A stretch of 64,000 nucleotides of DNA, taken from assembly GCA_963663605.2 (NCBI GenBank), contig CAXXVF010000002.1:186001-250000 (forward strand), in the 5' to 3' direction. Shown in pieces: positions 17,017 through 24,786 of this stretch. Within the stretch, counting starts at the first letter, position 1. Every line of letters begins with the position of its first letter. The position numbers and the translations under genes are program-made. Origin of the DNA: Sporobacter sp963663605. GTDB taxonomy: Bacteria > Bacillota > Clostridia > Oscillospirales > Oscillospiraceae. Under the pieces are notes generated by a model, which did not search any database, was not told the DNA's origin, and saw nothing but the letters and a program-made list of their open reading frames with translations.

Positions 17017-17773
17017 AATATTTTCTCCGTTTTGGTTTGAACTCAAACATTTTAGCTGTAAGCTTCTGAAACAGGAAACAAAGCAGAACGATGATAATTC
17101 CCCATGCAAATACCATGTTTGTTTCAAGGTTCATCCTGGCATCAGTAATCTGAGCGCCTAAACCGGTGCTGGCGCTGAGCACTTCACCCATTACCACCAG
17201 TTTCCATCCGAAACTGAAAACAGTAATTAAACCTGCTTTAAAATAAGCGCTTAAAGAAGGCAGTATTATTTCTCTTATTGTTTCAGATTTAGAAAACTTA
17301 AAAGCCTTTCCCATTTCAACCAGCTTGGGATCTATGTTTTCAAATCCTTCCTTAATGGTTATAGCCATAACAGGCGCGCTCCCAATAAACACGATAAATA
17401 TCGTCGCCGCGCCATTGAGGCCAAGCCAAATCATAGCAAGTGTCATATATAAAATAGGAGGAATGGACTGAACAAGATAAACGATGGGCTCAAACAGATT
17501 TTTTAATCTTTTGTTGGCGCCCATTATGATTCCAAGAATGCTGCCGGCTGCTATGGATGCCAGCAGCGCTATGACAAGCCTTTTCAGGGTAACGACTATT
17601 TCCGACCAAAACCTGCCGCTTTGGATTATTCTGTACAAAGATCGAAAAGTCAAAGCGGGGGAGGGAAGGACCAGCGGCGAATATATCATTGATAAGCCCT
17701 GCCAGATCAGCAGGACTAAAGCGAAAATCAGCATGAACGCGATATCCCTATTTTTCTTAGTACGTATATTCAT
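17006..17773 (-). CDS. NitT/TauT-family ABC importer, permease
   Basis: A protein of about 255 residues with six predicted membrane segments and the cytoplasmic EAA loop IKEGFENIDPKLVEMGKAF with the usual coupling glycine region, as in SsuC/TauC/NrtB permeases. I take ATG 17771-17773 (MNIRTKKN); a longer in-frame opening to 17830 has a basic N-terminus and poor ribosome site. It overlaps the ATPase start by about ten bases. Confidence 0.85.
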   Translation of the reverse strand: MNIRTKKNRDIAFMLIFALVLLIWQGLSMIYSPLVLPSPALTFRSLYRIIQSGRFWSEIVVTLKRLVIALLASIAAGSILGIIMGANKRLKNLFEPIVYLVQSIPPILYMTLAMIWLGLNGAATIFIVFIGSAPVMAITIKEGFENIDPKLVEMGKAFKFSKSETIREIILPSLSAYFKAGLITVFSFGWKLVVMGEVLSASTGLGAQITDARMNLETNMVFAWGIIIVLLCFLFQKLTAKMFEFKPKRRKYYDK

Positions 17774-17894
17774 AATAACTTTTTCTGTCTTTTTGCGCGT
17801 TCTATGTGAACCGGCGGTTAGTATTTTCAAACGTAATATCCCTTCGATATAAAAAATAAAATTTGTAAGAGGGGAGGAGCCAAAGGCCCCTCGA

Positions 17895-18902
17895 CTAGTT
17901 TTCTGTATAATAAAAACTTACTTCAGGCAATTTGCTCCCGATGCTTTCCGGCTTCAGTTCCAGTAAGACATTATAGTATTGTTCCACATCGCTTTTTGCA
18001 TTGGCAGCTGTTTTATACTCTAAACAAAAACCCGGCATAGCTGCGGCAATAAGCTCTGCGTTAGCATTCATATACGTGTTTGCAAGAACGCCTGCCTCAG
18101 TGGGATTCTCTGTCGTCCATTCGATTGCCTTTTCGAATTTATGGTTAAATGTGGCAATTAACGCTTCGTTTCCGCTTATGTATTCTGAGTTTACCACCAT
18201 ACAATTGGCCGGCATGGCATACGCGTTTCCTTGTGTCAGCGTCCATTCCTCCGAGAATTCTGAAATAACCATGTAGCCTTCAATAGTATTTGTGTTCGAT
18301 GTAACATATGGTTGTACGTCGATGGCATACCTTATGGTTCCCGCCGACAGCAGCTGCGCAATCTCAGCGTGTGATGAATATACGATTTCGATGTTTTCTC
18401 CGACCGCAAGGCCGTGCCGGTCAAGAAAGTATTGGGTCAAAACATCCGGAACAGAACCTTTAGCCGGGACATAAAGCGTTTTTCCCTCAAGAGCTTCCCA
18501 GTTGTCGCAATCTGGATCGGTCGTACTCAGATACATCCCGCCCCAGCCGTATATATTGATCAATTCAACCGCGACGCCTTTATTATAAAGATTAGCCGCA
18601 GTATGCACAGGCGCAATTAGAACCCCGTAATCTCCTTCGGATGCCAGGGCTGTCATCGCCTCCATATCGCTGTAAAGCTGGAGGTCGATCTGAACATCAG
18701 ATCCCATGCAATTACTCTCAATCATTCTGAAAACAGGGATTGAACCGGGCGATTTAGGCGCTACTACAGTAATAACCGATTGTGTGTGGCTGTCAGATGC
18801 TTTGGGTTCTGGGGATTCCGTATTGTTCAAATCGGTGGCTTGCCCGCAGCCGGCTACTAAAGCAAAACAAAATATTAGTGTTAAAAACAATGATTTTCTC
18901 AT
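17895..18902 (-). CDS. ABC importer substrate-binding lipoprotein (NMT1/SsuA-like)
   Basis: A lipoprotein of about 335 residues. The signal peptide KSLFLTLIFCFALVAGCG ends in a lipobox cysteine, followed by a Ser/Pro/Glu-rich linker. The mature part starts ITVVAPKSPGSIPVFRMIES and resembles type II binding proteins of the NitT/TauT group. ATG 18900-18902 follows GGAGG by six bases. The promoter region carries a Fur-box-like site (18925-18944) and palindrome site 2 (18978-18995), so the importer is probably iron- and Crp-controlled. The ligand is unknown; an iron or other metal complex is a guess from regulation. Confidence 0.82.
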   Translation of the reverse strand: MRKSLFLTLIFCFALVAGCGQATDLNNTESPEPKASDSHTQSVITVVAPKSPGSIPVFRMIESNCMGSDVQIDLQLYSDMEAMTALASEGDYGVLIAPVHTAANLYNKGVAVELINIYGWGGMYLSTTDPDCDNWEALEGKTLYVPAKGSVPDVLTQYFLDRHGLAVGENIEIVYSSHAEIAQLLSAGTIRYAIDVQPYVTSNTNTIEGYMVISEFSEEWTLTQGNAYAMPANCMVVNSEYISGNEALIATFNHKFEKAIEWTTENPTEAGVLANTYMNANAELIAAAMPGFCLEYKTAANAKSDVEQYYNVLLELKPESIGSKLPEVSFYYTEN

Positions 18903-18924
18903 TTTCTGCCTCCATGTAATTGAA

Positions 18925-18944
18925 GATGACATTCATTATCATTT
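18925..18944. promoter_or_regulatory. Fur-box-like site upstream of the ABC importer
   Basis: GATGACATTCATTATCATTT resembles the Fur consensus and lies 22 bases upstream of the binding-protein start codon. Confidence 0.6.
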
Positions 18945-18977
18945 GGGACAATAGTAATATATCTTCACAAAAAGTGC

Positions 18978-18995
18978 GTGTATCCGTGGATACAC
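18978..18995. promoter_or_regulatory. Palindrome GTATC-N4-GATAC, site 2 (importer promoter)
   Basis: GTGTATCCGTGGATACAC, with perfect seven-base arms (GTGTATC/GATACAC), about 75 bases before the importer start. Confidence 0.7.
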
Positions 18996-19020
18996 CGGCG
19001 AAAAAAAACGAACGTCTTTA

Positions 19021-19055
19021 AAAAAACTTGGGCGGGATACTTGAACGTATCCCGC
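19021..19055 (-). terminator. Intrinsic terminator of fur2
   Basis: On the minus strand GCGGGATAC-loop-GTATCCCGC is followed by CCAAGTTTTTTT, about 100 bases after the end of fur2. Confidence 0.75.
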
Positions 19056-19158
19056 TCGTAACTAAAAAGGTTTGTAAATGACCATATAACTATAAATAAT
19101 CAAGGATAATATATCTGTGCTTAATAAGCAGAAGCTTGAGAAATTGCTTCAACAATAG

Positions 19159-19608
19159 TCATTTCTGATTTCTGCATTTTTTACATAATCCGAAAAATTT
19201 CAGGCAATGATCGCTTACCTCAAAATTATAGTCAACTAAAATCAGTTTTTCCAGATCTGTCAGCAAATCGTTTTTTATGTCCGTTATGGACCCGCATTTC
19301 ATGCAAATAAGATGATGATGCGCATGGTTTTCGTCTTGATCAAAAAGTTCATATCTGGTAAAGCCGTCATTTAAATCTACGCTTCGGACAATTTGCATCT
19401 TTTCCAGCATATTCAGTGTTCTGTATACAGTAGATTGCCCGATAACGATTTTCTTCTGTTTGAGATATTCGCACACGTCTTCGCTGCTTAAATGCAAATC
19501 CGGATATTCCAGTAATATATCAAATACGAATTGACGCTGCTCCGTGTATTTATATCCGAACTGGTGAAATATTTCCTTAATGCTTAATGTTTCAAGTTCA
19601 TCTTTCAT
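19159..19608 (-). CDS. Fur-family metalloregulator 2
   Basis: A 149-residue Fur-type repressor paralogous to the one at 14915-15382. Seen directly: TEQRQFVFDILLEYPDLHLS and IGQSTVYRTLNMLEKMQIV (DNA-binding domain), metal site HAHHHLICMKCGSITDI and the second pair GLCKKCRNQK. It is monocistronic, with its own terminator downstream. Two Fur proteins within 5 kb suggest that they sense different metals or conditions. Confidence 0.87.
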   Translation of the reverse strand: MKDELETLSIKEIFHQFGYKYTEQRQFVFDILLEYPDLHLSSEDVCEYLKQKKIVIGQSTVYRTLNMLEKMQIVRSVDLNDGFTRYELFDQDENHAHHHLICMKCGSITDIKNDLLTDLEKLILVDYNFEVSDHCLKFFGLCKKCRNQK

Positions 19609-19777
19609 AACAACATCCCTCTAACAGCAATTTCTACTTAAATCAATAATGCAGGTCGAATTCATTATACTTTGAATGAGAGTAAAGTCAAAATAACACT
19701 GTTTATGCGCCAATCAATATCAGGCAACAGCCCGATTACTAAATCAAAGTTAGCGCCCGTTTTGTACAATGCCGGAT

Positions 19778-20464
19778 TTATTTCTGGATAACCAAACGAA
19801 ATAGTTCCTCCATATTTATGATCTTTATCATATCTCCGTCAAGTTCAATGATCGCCTGCCTTTCAAGTTTGTTGAGTTCTCTGATCAGAGACGGTCTGGA
19901 GACATCCAGAAAACGTGAGAGATCGCTTCTGGTGAATTGAAGTCTTAAGACGCTGGATTTGTTTTTTCTGCACTCGGTATAAACATAAGCCGCAATCTTA
20001 CTCTGGATAGATGAAAGAGACAAAATTCCCAACCGGTGTTTCAACAGCAGCACTTTGTGGGAGTAATAATTCAGGTAATTAGATAGAATATCTTCATTTC
20101 TTATCAACAGAGCACGGAAATCGTCGTATGAAATAAGCATTATGCTGCACTTGCTGCCGGCAGTAATCCTTTCGCCTTCACAGGGCTGTGAGGGAGCAAA
20201 AACAAGGTCCTCTCCCAATAGGTCGCCAACCGACCGCGTATCCAGGATGACGACTTTTCCGCTTGGGAAAAATTTGTTGATAAACACAGTCCCGCTTAAA
20301 ACAATACCTATTTTCGATCGGACATCCTTTTCAAAAAAAATGATGTCGTTTTTTTTGTACGATCTGATATAGTGCGGCGCATTGTAGAGAATCTTATCCG
20401 TCTTATCCGGCAGGAAGCCGGAGAACAAACCGTTCCGGTATATGTTTTCATGAATAGCGTTCAT
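19778..20464 (-). CDS. Crp/Fnr-family transcriptional regulator 2
   Basis: A regulator of about 228 residues paralogous to 15527-16219: KIGIVLSGTVFINKFFPSGK in the sensor barrel, LLLKHRLGILSLSSIQSKIA in the dimer helix and LSRFLDVSRPSLIRELNKLE in the recognition helix. The shared S-R-x-S-L-x-R-E-L suggests similar DNA targets. ATG 20462-20464 is preceded by GGGTGG; a GTG three codons earlier is less likely. Palindrome site 3 lies 30 bases upstream, consistent with autoregulation. Confidence 0.84.
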   Translation of the reverse strand: MNAIHENIYRNGLFSGFLPDKTDKILYNAPHYIRSYKKNDIIFFEKDVRSKIGIVLSGTVFINKFFPSGKVVILDTRSVGDLLGEDLVFAPSQPCEGERITAGSKCSIMLISYDDFRALLIRNEDILSNYLNYYSHKVLLLKHRLGILSLSSIQSKIAAYVYTECRKNKSSVLRLQFTRSDLSRFLDVSRPSLIRELNKLERQAIIELDGDMIKIINMEELFRLVIQK

Positions 20465-20493
20465 TTTAACCACCCGAGATTTATTTTACAACC

Positions 20494-20507
20494 GTATCTG
20501 TGGATAC
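20494..20507. promoter_or_regulatory. Palindrome GTATC-N4-GATAC, site 3 (crp2 promoter)
   Basis: GTATCTGTGGATAC, five-base perfect arms, immediately upstream of crp2. It may also face the riboswitch operon promoter to its right. Confidence 0.68.
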
Positions 20508-20614
20508 ACACAACTGTGTCGAAATTATATTATATTTGTCACTGTTAGTAAAGCGGAACTTAAAACTTATGTATAAAAACTTAATAATATGAAATCGAAT
20601 TTCATGGTGAAATG

Positions 20615-20790
20615 TTTCCTTGTTGAAACGTTTCTGAAAAGGGAAAACGGTGAAAATCCGTTACGGTCCCGCCATTGTGAGTGGGGAGCAAAGCTTCACG
20701 TATGCCACTGTCAAATATACCTGATGGGAAGGCGAAGCGGCGCTGCGATCCACAAGTCAAGAGACCTGCCATGGAATAAATCTCACGAGG
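20615..20790 (+). promoter_or_regulatory. Cobalamin (B12) riboswitch
   Basis: The conserved elements of the cobalamin riboswitch occur in order: GGGAAAACGGTGAAAATCC (20641-20659), ACGGTCCCGCC (20663-20673), GCCACTGT, GGGAAGGC (20726-20733) and the B12 box AGTCAAGAGACCTGCC (20755-20770, one base from the usual AGTCAGGAGACCTGCC). It precedes the FecBCD-type importer and the nitrogenase-like genes. By family knowledge, adenosylcobalamin binding lowers expression of the downstream operon. Confidence 0.92.
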
Positions 20791-20884
20791 ATGAGGCAAT
20801 GACGATGGATTAATGTAAACAGTAAACGGGATGCGCTTTATCGCGCAGGCTTGTCTTACACGTTGTTTATGTTGTCGCTTTATG

Positions 20885-20913
20885 CCTTTTCCTTTTGGAA
20901 AGGGTGTTTTTTT
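20885..20913 (+). terminator. Riboswitch expression platform: hairpin with T-tract over the ribosome site
   Basis: CCTTTTCC-TTTT-GGAAAGGG (20885-20904) is followed by TGTTTTTTT and then the ATG at 20914. The right arm contains the Shine-Dalgarno-like GGAAAGGG, so the hairpin can stop transcription and also hide the ribosome site. Confidence 0.65.
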
Positions 20914-22071
20914 ATGCAAAAAAACGAAACGACATTATCTGCCGGAAGACACCGGGAAATAAATGCTGAACATGCCGCTGAACCGGTTGTTCTGGATTAT
21001 CTGGACGGCAGTTCCTATGATGCTGTAATTCTTGAAAAGTACGAAAAAAGCGCAAAGCTCAAGACGTTCTTTGTCTGCCTTCTCGTTTTCGCCATCTTAA
21101 TGATCGGTCTGATTGCCGTGACGATAGGGCCTTTGGATATATCTGTAGCCGACTCGTATAAGGTCATATTATCCCATATATTCCCGTCATCGCCATCCGT
21201 TGCGGAAGCGATAACAGACAACACGGTCTGGCAGGTCCGGCTGCCCAGAGTTCTGTCTGCTGTTTTTGTAGGTTTCGGTCTGGCGGTATCGGGCGCGGTT
21301 ATGCAGCCTGCGCTTAAAAACCCGATGGCCAGCCCGTTTACGATCGGCGTGTCCTCTTCCGCCGGATTCGGCGCATCGCTTGCGATCGCGATGGGCGCGA
21401 GTATCGGTTCAATGGCGGTAAACGTCATCGGCTACGCTTTTCTGTTTTCCATGCTGTCGGTCTTGGTGATTTTATTCATCTCTAAACTGAAAAATTCCGC
21501 GCCCGAAGTGATCATACTTAGCGGCATTGCGCTTTCTTATCTATTCAGAGCCGGTACGACGCTGCTTCAGTATTTTGTCGATCCGGTATATACAAAGCAG
21601 ATGGTGTTCTGGCTTTCCGGCAGCCTTTATAAGGGCAACTGGGAAAACCTTGCCTATATATTTCCCGTCGTCGTTGTCCTATCGGCGTTTTTGATATTGA
21701 AATCCAAGGATCTCAACTCGATCAGCTCCGGAGATGAGACCGCAAAAAGCGTCGGCATCAATGTTGAAAGGACACGGCTTGTTATGCTCATTGCCGCGAC
21801 GATTATGACGGCCACGGTCGTTTCATTTATGGGCGCGATCGGCTTCATAGGGCTCGTCGCACCGCACATTGTGCGGTTGGCGATCGGCGCGGACAATCGG
21901 TTCGTCGTTATCGGTTCGGGATTTGCCGGCGCATTTTTACTCGTTGTCTCCGATATCATTGCCATGAACATTATGTCGCCTATCTCGCTGCCCATCGGCG
22001 TGATCACCTCGTTTATGGGCGTCCCGCTTTTTCTGTATCTGATTTTGAAGATGAAGAAAGGCGGTCTGTAA
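20914..22071 (+). CDS. FecCD/BtuC-type ABC importer permease
   Basis: A protein of about 385 residues of the iron-siderophore/cobalamin permease family. Seen directly: RLPRVLSAVFVGFGLAVSGA with MQPALKNPMASPFTIGVSSS (the family signature after the second membrane segment) and VSFMGAIGFIGLVAPHIVRL (coupling region). An N-terminal cytoplasmic extension of about 70 residues precedes the first membrane helix. Start ATG 20914 lies nine bases after GGAAAGGG; an upstream in-frame opening runs through the terminator hairpin. As first gene after the cobalamin riboswitch it is likely to import a corrinoid or a cobalt complex. Confidence 0.88.
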   Translation: MQKNETTLSAGRHREINAEHAAEPVVLDYLDGSSYDAVILEKYEKSAKLKTFFVCLLVFAILMIGLIAVTIGPLDISVADSYKVILSHIFPSSPSVAEAITDNTVWQVRLPRVLSAVFVGFGLAVSGAVMQPALKNPMASPFTIGVSSSAGFGASLAIAMGASIGSMAVNVIGYAFLFSMLSVLVILFISKLKNSAPEVIILSGIALSYLFRAGTTLLQYFVDPVYTKQMVFWLSGSLYKGNWENLAYIFPVVVVLSAFLILKSKDLNSISSGDETAKSVGINVERTRLVMLIAATIMTATVVSFMGAIGFIGLVAPHIVRLAIGADNRFVVIGSGFAGAFLLVVSDIIAMNIMSPISLPIGVITSFMGVPLFLYLILKMKKGGL

Positions 22072-22073
22072 TA

Positions 22074-22850
22074 ATGGTCAATGTGAATGATCTTGAATTC
22101 AGTTACGGGAAAGAAAAAATCCTTAATCAAACGACCGTGCATGTGTATAAAGGCGAGTTGATTTCGATTGTCGGCCCGAACGGGACAGGCAAATCGACGT
22201 TTATAAGATGTGTTAACGGTTTGCTTAAGGCGCAAAAGGGACAAATCAAGATCGCTCAGTCGGATATCAAAACCCTGAGCAGGCCTCAGATTGCCAAAAG
22301 AGTCAGCTATGTGCCCCAGAATACACGCAATATTTTCGACCTCAAAGTTTTCGACATGGTTTTATTCGGCAGAAGGCCGCACAGTTCGTTCAGAACAAGG
22401 CGGGAAGACCGGATAAAAGCGCTTAAAGCGCTGAACATTCTGCATATTGAGCATCTGGCCATGCGTAATTTCAACCATCTGAGCGGCGGGCAGCAGCAGA
22501 AAGCCATCATTGCGAGAGCTCTGGTTCAGGAAACGGGGATCATACTTCTGGACGAACCGATCAGCAACTTGGATATCCGGCATCAGCTTGAGGTTATGGA
22601 TACGCTCAGATCGCTCGTCAACAAGGCGGGCATTACCATAATAATGGTCGTTCACGACCTGAACATCGCGGCGCAGTATTCCGACAGGATCGTCATTATG
22701 GATAAAGGCAGGATTGTCGGCGCCGGAAAACCGGAGGAGGTGATAACGAAAGAGAGCATCGCGGCTACATATGGCGTTGATGCCGAAATAACCACGGTCA
22801 ACAACAAACCGCATATCATACCCATGAATGTGAGGTATGAAAAAAAATAA
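22074..22850 (+). CDS. FecE/BtuD-type ABC importer ATPase
   Basis: A 258-residue ATPase with Walker A GPNGTGKST, Q-loop YVPQNTRNIFDL, signature HLSGGQQQK, Walker B IILLDEPISNLD and switch histidine VVHDLNIAAQYSDRI. This is the FecE/FepC/BtuD pattern. It begins two bases after the permease gene. The signature ends QQQK in place of the commoner QQQR. Confidence 0.88.
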   Translation: MVNVNDLEFSYGKEKILNQTTVHVYKGELISIVGPNGTGKSTFIRCVNGLLKAQKGQIKIAQSDIKTLSRPQIAKRVSYVPQNTRNIFDLKVFDMVLFGRRPHSSFRTRREDRIKALKALNILHIEHLAMRNFNHLSGGQQQKAIIARALVQETGIILLDEPISNLDIRHQLEVMDTLRSLVNKAGITIIMVVHDLNIAAQYSDRIVIMDKGRIVGAGKPEEVITKESIAATYGVDAEITTVNNKPHIIPMNVRYEKK

Positions 22851-22862
22851 AGGAGAATACTT

Positions 22863-24041
22863 ATGAAGCTTAAAAAAAGATTGTCATTATTGCTGGTTGT
22901 TTTGTTGCTGGGGCTCAGCCTGACCGGCTGTGCTACAACGCAGACAGCCGAGCAGCCGCAGGAAACAGAGCAGACGCCGGCGCAGTCTCCCAAGCCGGAA
23001 ACGTCCGGCCAAAACGACGGTGCAGACGAAACAGTACAGTCGCCCATCATTATAACGGACATTGAGGGACGCACGATTGAGCTTGAAAAACCGGCTGAAA
23101 GAATCATTGACTGCACCGCGCTTGGCGGTTCGCGTGTCCTTGTCCAGCTGGAAGCAGAAGATCTTTTAGTCGGCGTATCTGACAATGTTTTGAGTGCAGT
23201 GAATAATCAAGGTATGGGACAAAGCGCGTTTCATCCCGTCAGCATAGCGGCGCCGCAGCTTGCCGAACTGCCCGTTATCGGGAAGTACAATGAACCCAAT
23301 ATCGAAACGATCATGTCTTTAGATCCGGACGTTATTCTGATCGGCTGGGGCGGCGAGGAACAGGCGGAATCACTGCTGAAGCAGACCGGGATACCGACGG
23401 TGTGCATTAATCGCATGGACGGACACTTCGATTACGACATATATGAGATCATGGGAAAAGTGATCGGCAAAGAGGATAAAGCGAAGGAACTGATAACGTA
23501 TGCAGAAGAGACAATAAGCGTTGTGACCGATGTGACCGATGAGATACCGGAAGAAGAAAAGAAAAGTCTTTATTTCTGGATTTATCCCACGATGGAAAGT
23601 TCTCCGCGGTCGAACGGCATTTACGACGCGTTTGACTACGCGGGCGCAATCAATGTGGCGTCCAACGACGAAGGCATTGCGTTGTATGAGATGACAAAAG
23701 AGCAAATCGCTGCGTGGGATGCCGATTTCATCTTTCTGCAGTCGTACATCGCGGCGGGCAGCGGATTCTATACGTGCGAGAACATAAAGGATGATCCAAT
23801 CATGCAGAACACCCAAGCGGTGATGAACGGCAATGTTTATTATCTGCGCGGTCCCATCAGCGACTGGGATACTGCCATCGAGGTTACCGAAGTCCTTTAT
23901 GTGGCTAAAATACTTTACCCGGATATGTTTGCCGACCTTGACGTGGAGGCCTACGGAGAAGAGATCATGAAAACATTCTATGGGGTTGACGGTCTGTATG
24001 CGAAGATGAGTGAGTTTGTGGGGCTGTACAACTGGGATTGA
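22863..24041 (+). CDS. FecB/BtuF-type substrate-binding lipoprotein
   Basis: A 392-residue lipoprotein: signal peptide LSLLLVVLLLGLSLTGC with lipobox L-T-G-C, a low-complexity Glu/Gln/Pro linker, then the FecB fold starting ITDIEGRTIELEKPAERIID, with NIETIMSLDPDVILIGW and VIGKEDKAKELITYAEETI typical of type III periplasmic binding proteins. It completes the importer. It is longer than BtuF, as common for lipoproteins in Gram-positives. The ligand is inferred from the riboswitch to be a corrinoid or tetrapyrrole. Confidence 0.86.
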   Translation: MKLKKRLSLLLVVLLLGLSLTGCATTQTAEQPQETEQTPAQSPKPETSGQNDGADETVQSPIIITDIEGRTIELEKPAERIIDCTALGGSRVLVQLEAEDLLVGVSDNVLSAVNNQGMGQSAFHPVSIAAPQLAELPVIGKYNEPNIETIMSLDPDVILIGWGGEEQAESLLKQTGIPTVCINRMDGHFDYDIYEIMGKVIGKEDKAKELITYAEETISVVTDVTDEIPEEEKKSLYFWIYPTMESSPRSNGIYDAFDYAGAINVASNDEGIALYEMTKEQIAAWDADFIFLQSYIAAGSGFYTCENIKDDPIMQNTQAVMNGNVYYLRGPISDWDTAIEVTEVLYVAKILYPDMFADLDVEAYGEEIMKTFYGVDGLYAKMSEFVGLYNWD

Positions 24042-24051
24042 GGAAATATGA

Positions 24052-24672
24052 ATGGAAATGGATTCGCGTATGAACGGGCACGGCGGGCACGGATGCCCGC
24101 CGCCCCATAAAAGCCGGGGCGCGCATTGCCCTGGGAGCAGCTTCTGGATGCAGGACTCGATGAAGCTCCTGTATGAGCTCGATATAAAAAAAGGAAGCGT
24201 TTTGGTGGATTTGGGTTGCGGCGCGGGCGACTACTCTCTGTTCATGTCGGATATTGTCGGGCAAAACGGCTGCATCTATGCCGTTGACAAGCCGGATGTG
24301 ATTGTCCGTCTGTCTGAAAGAATAGCTGCTGAGAACTGCCGGAATATCTGGCCTGTCAGATGTGACATGGTTGAGGATGGCTTGCCGATTGAAGGCGGGC
24401 AGGTAGATGTTTGCTTTGTTTTTACCGTTCTGCACCACTTGGCAATTTCAGATAATGCAAAGGACGTGTTATCCGAAGCTTACAGGGTACTCAAGCCGGA
24501 CGGAAGGCTGTTTGTCCTGGAATGTAAAAAAGAGCCGTCCGACTACGGCCCTCCGCTGCACCGCAGGTTGTCTGAAGAGGAAGTTGAAGCAATGGCCGCG
24601 CAGCCCGGTTTTGTTAAAACCGGTATGAAGGATTTGGGATACAATTATTTATTGGAATTTATCCGCGGGTAA
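24052..24672 (+). CDS. Class I SAM-dependent methyltransferase (paralogue of 10256-10858)
   Basis: A 206-residue methyltransferase with SAM motif LVDLGCGAGDYSLFMSDIVG and the later VFTVLHHLAISDNAKDVL and VLKPDGRLFVLECKKE. The N-terminus MNGHGGHGCPPPHKSRGAHC is rich in His and Cys and looks metal-binding. It is paralogous to the methyltransferase next to the giant activase. It starts ten bases after the binding protein gene and precedes the nitrogenase-like genes. A role in modifying a tetrapyrrole or metal cofactor is inference. Confidence 0.8.
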   Translation: MEMDSRMNGHGGHGCPPPHKSRGAHCPGSSFWMQDSMKLLYELDIKKGSVLVDLGCGAGDYSLFMSDIVGQNGCIYAVDKPDVIVRLSERIAAENCRNIWPVRCDMVEDGLPIEGGQVDVCFVFTVLHHLAISDNAKDVLSEAYRVLKPDGRLFVLECKKEPSDYGPPLHRRLSEEEVEAMAAQPGFVKTGMKDLGYNYLLEFIRG

Positions 24673-24688
24673 CCAGGAATAAGTGTTA

Positions 24689-24724
24689 AGCCCCGGCTTG
24701 CAGCATTTCCGGCAGGCCGGGGCT
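24689..24724 (+). promoter_or_regulatory. Intra-operon hairpin
   Basis: AGCCCCGGCTTGC and GCAGGCCGGGGCT form a strong, slightly imperfect stem in the 114-base gap before the nitrogenase-like genes. No T-tract follows, so it is more likely an RNA-processing or stability element than a terminator. Confidence 0.55.
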
Positions 24725-24786
24725 AACAAAATGATTGCAGATAGGTGCTCCAGCGGTAAAACGTAAAGAAAGCAGGTGAAATAATA

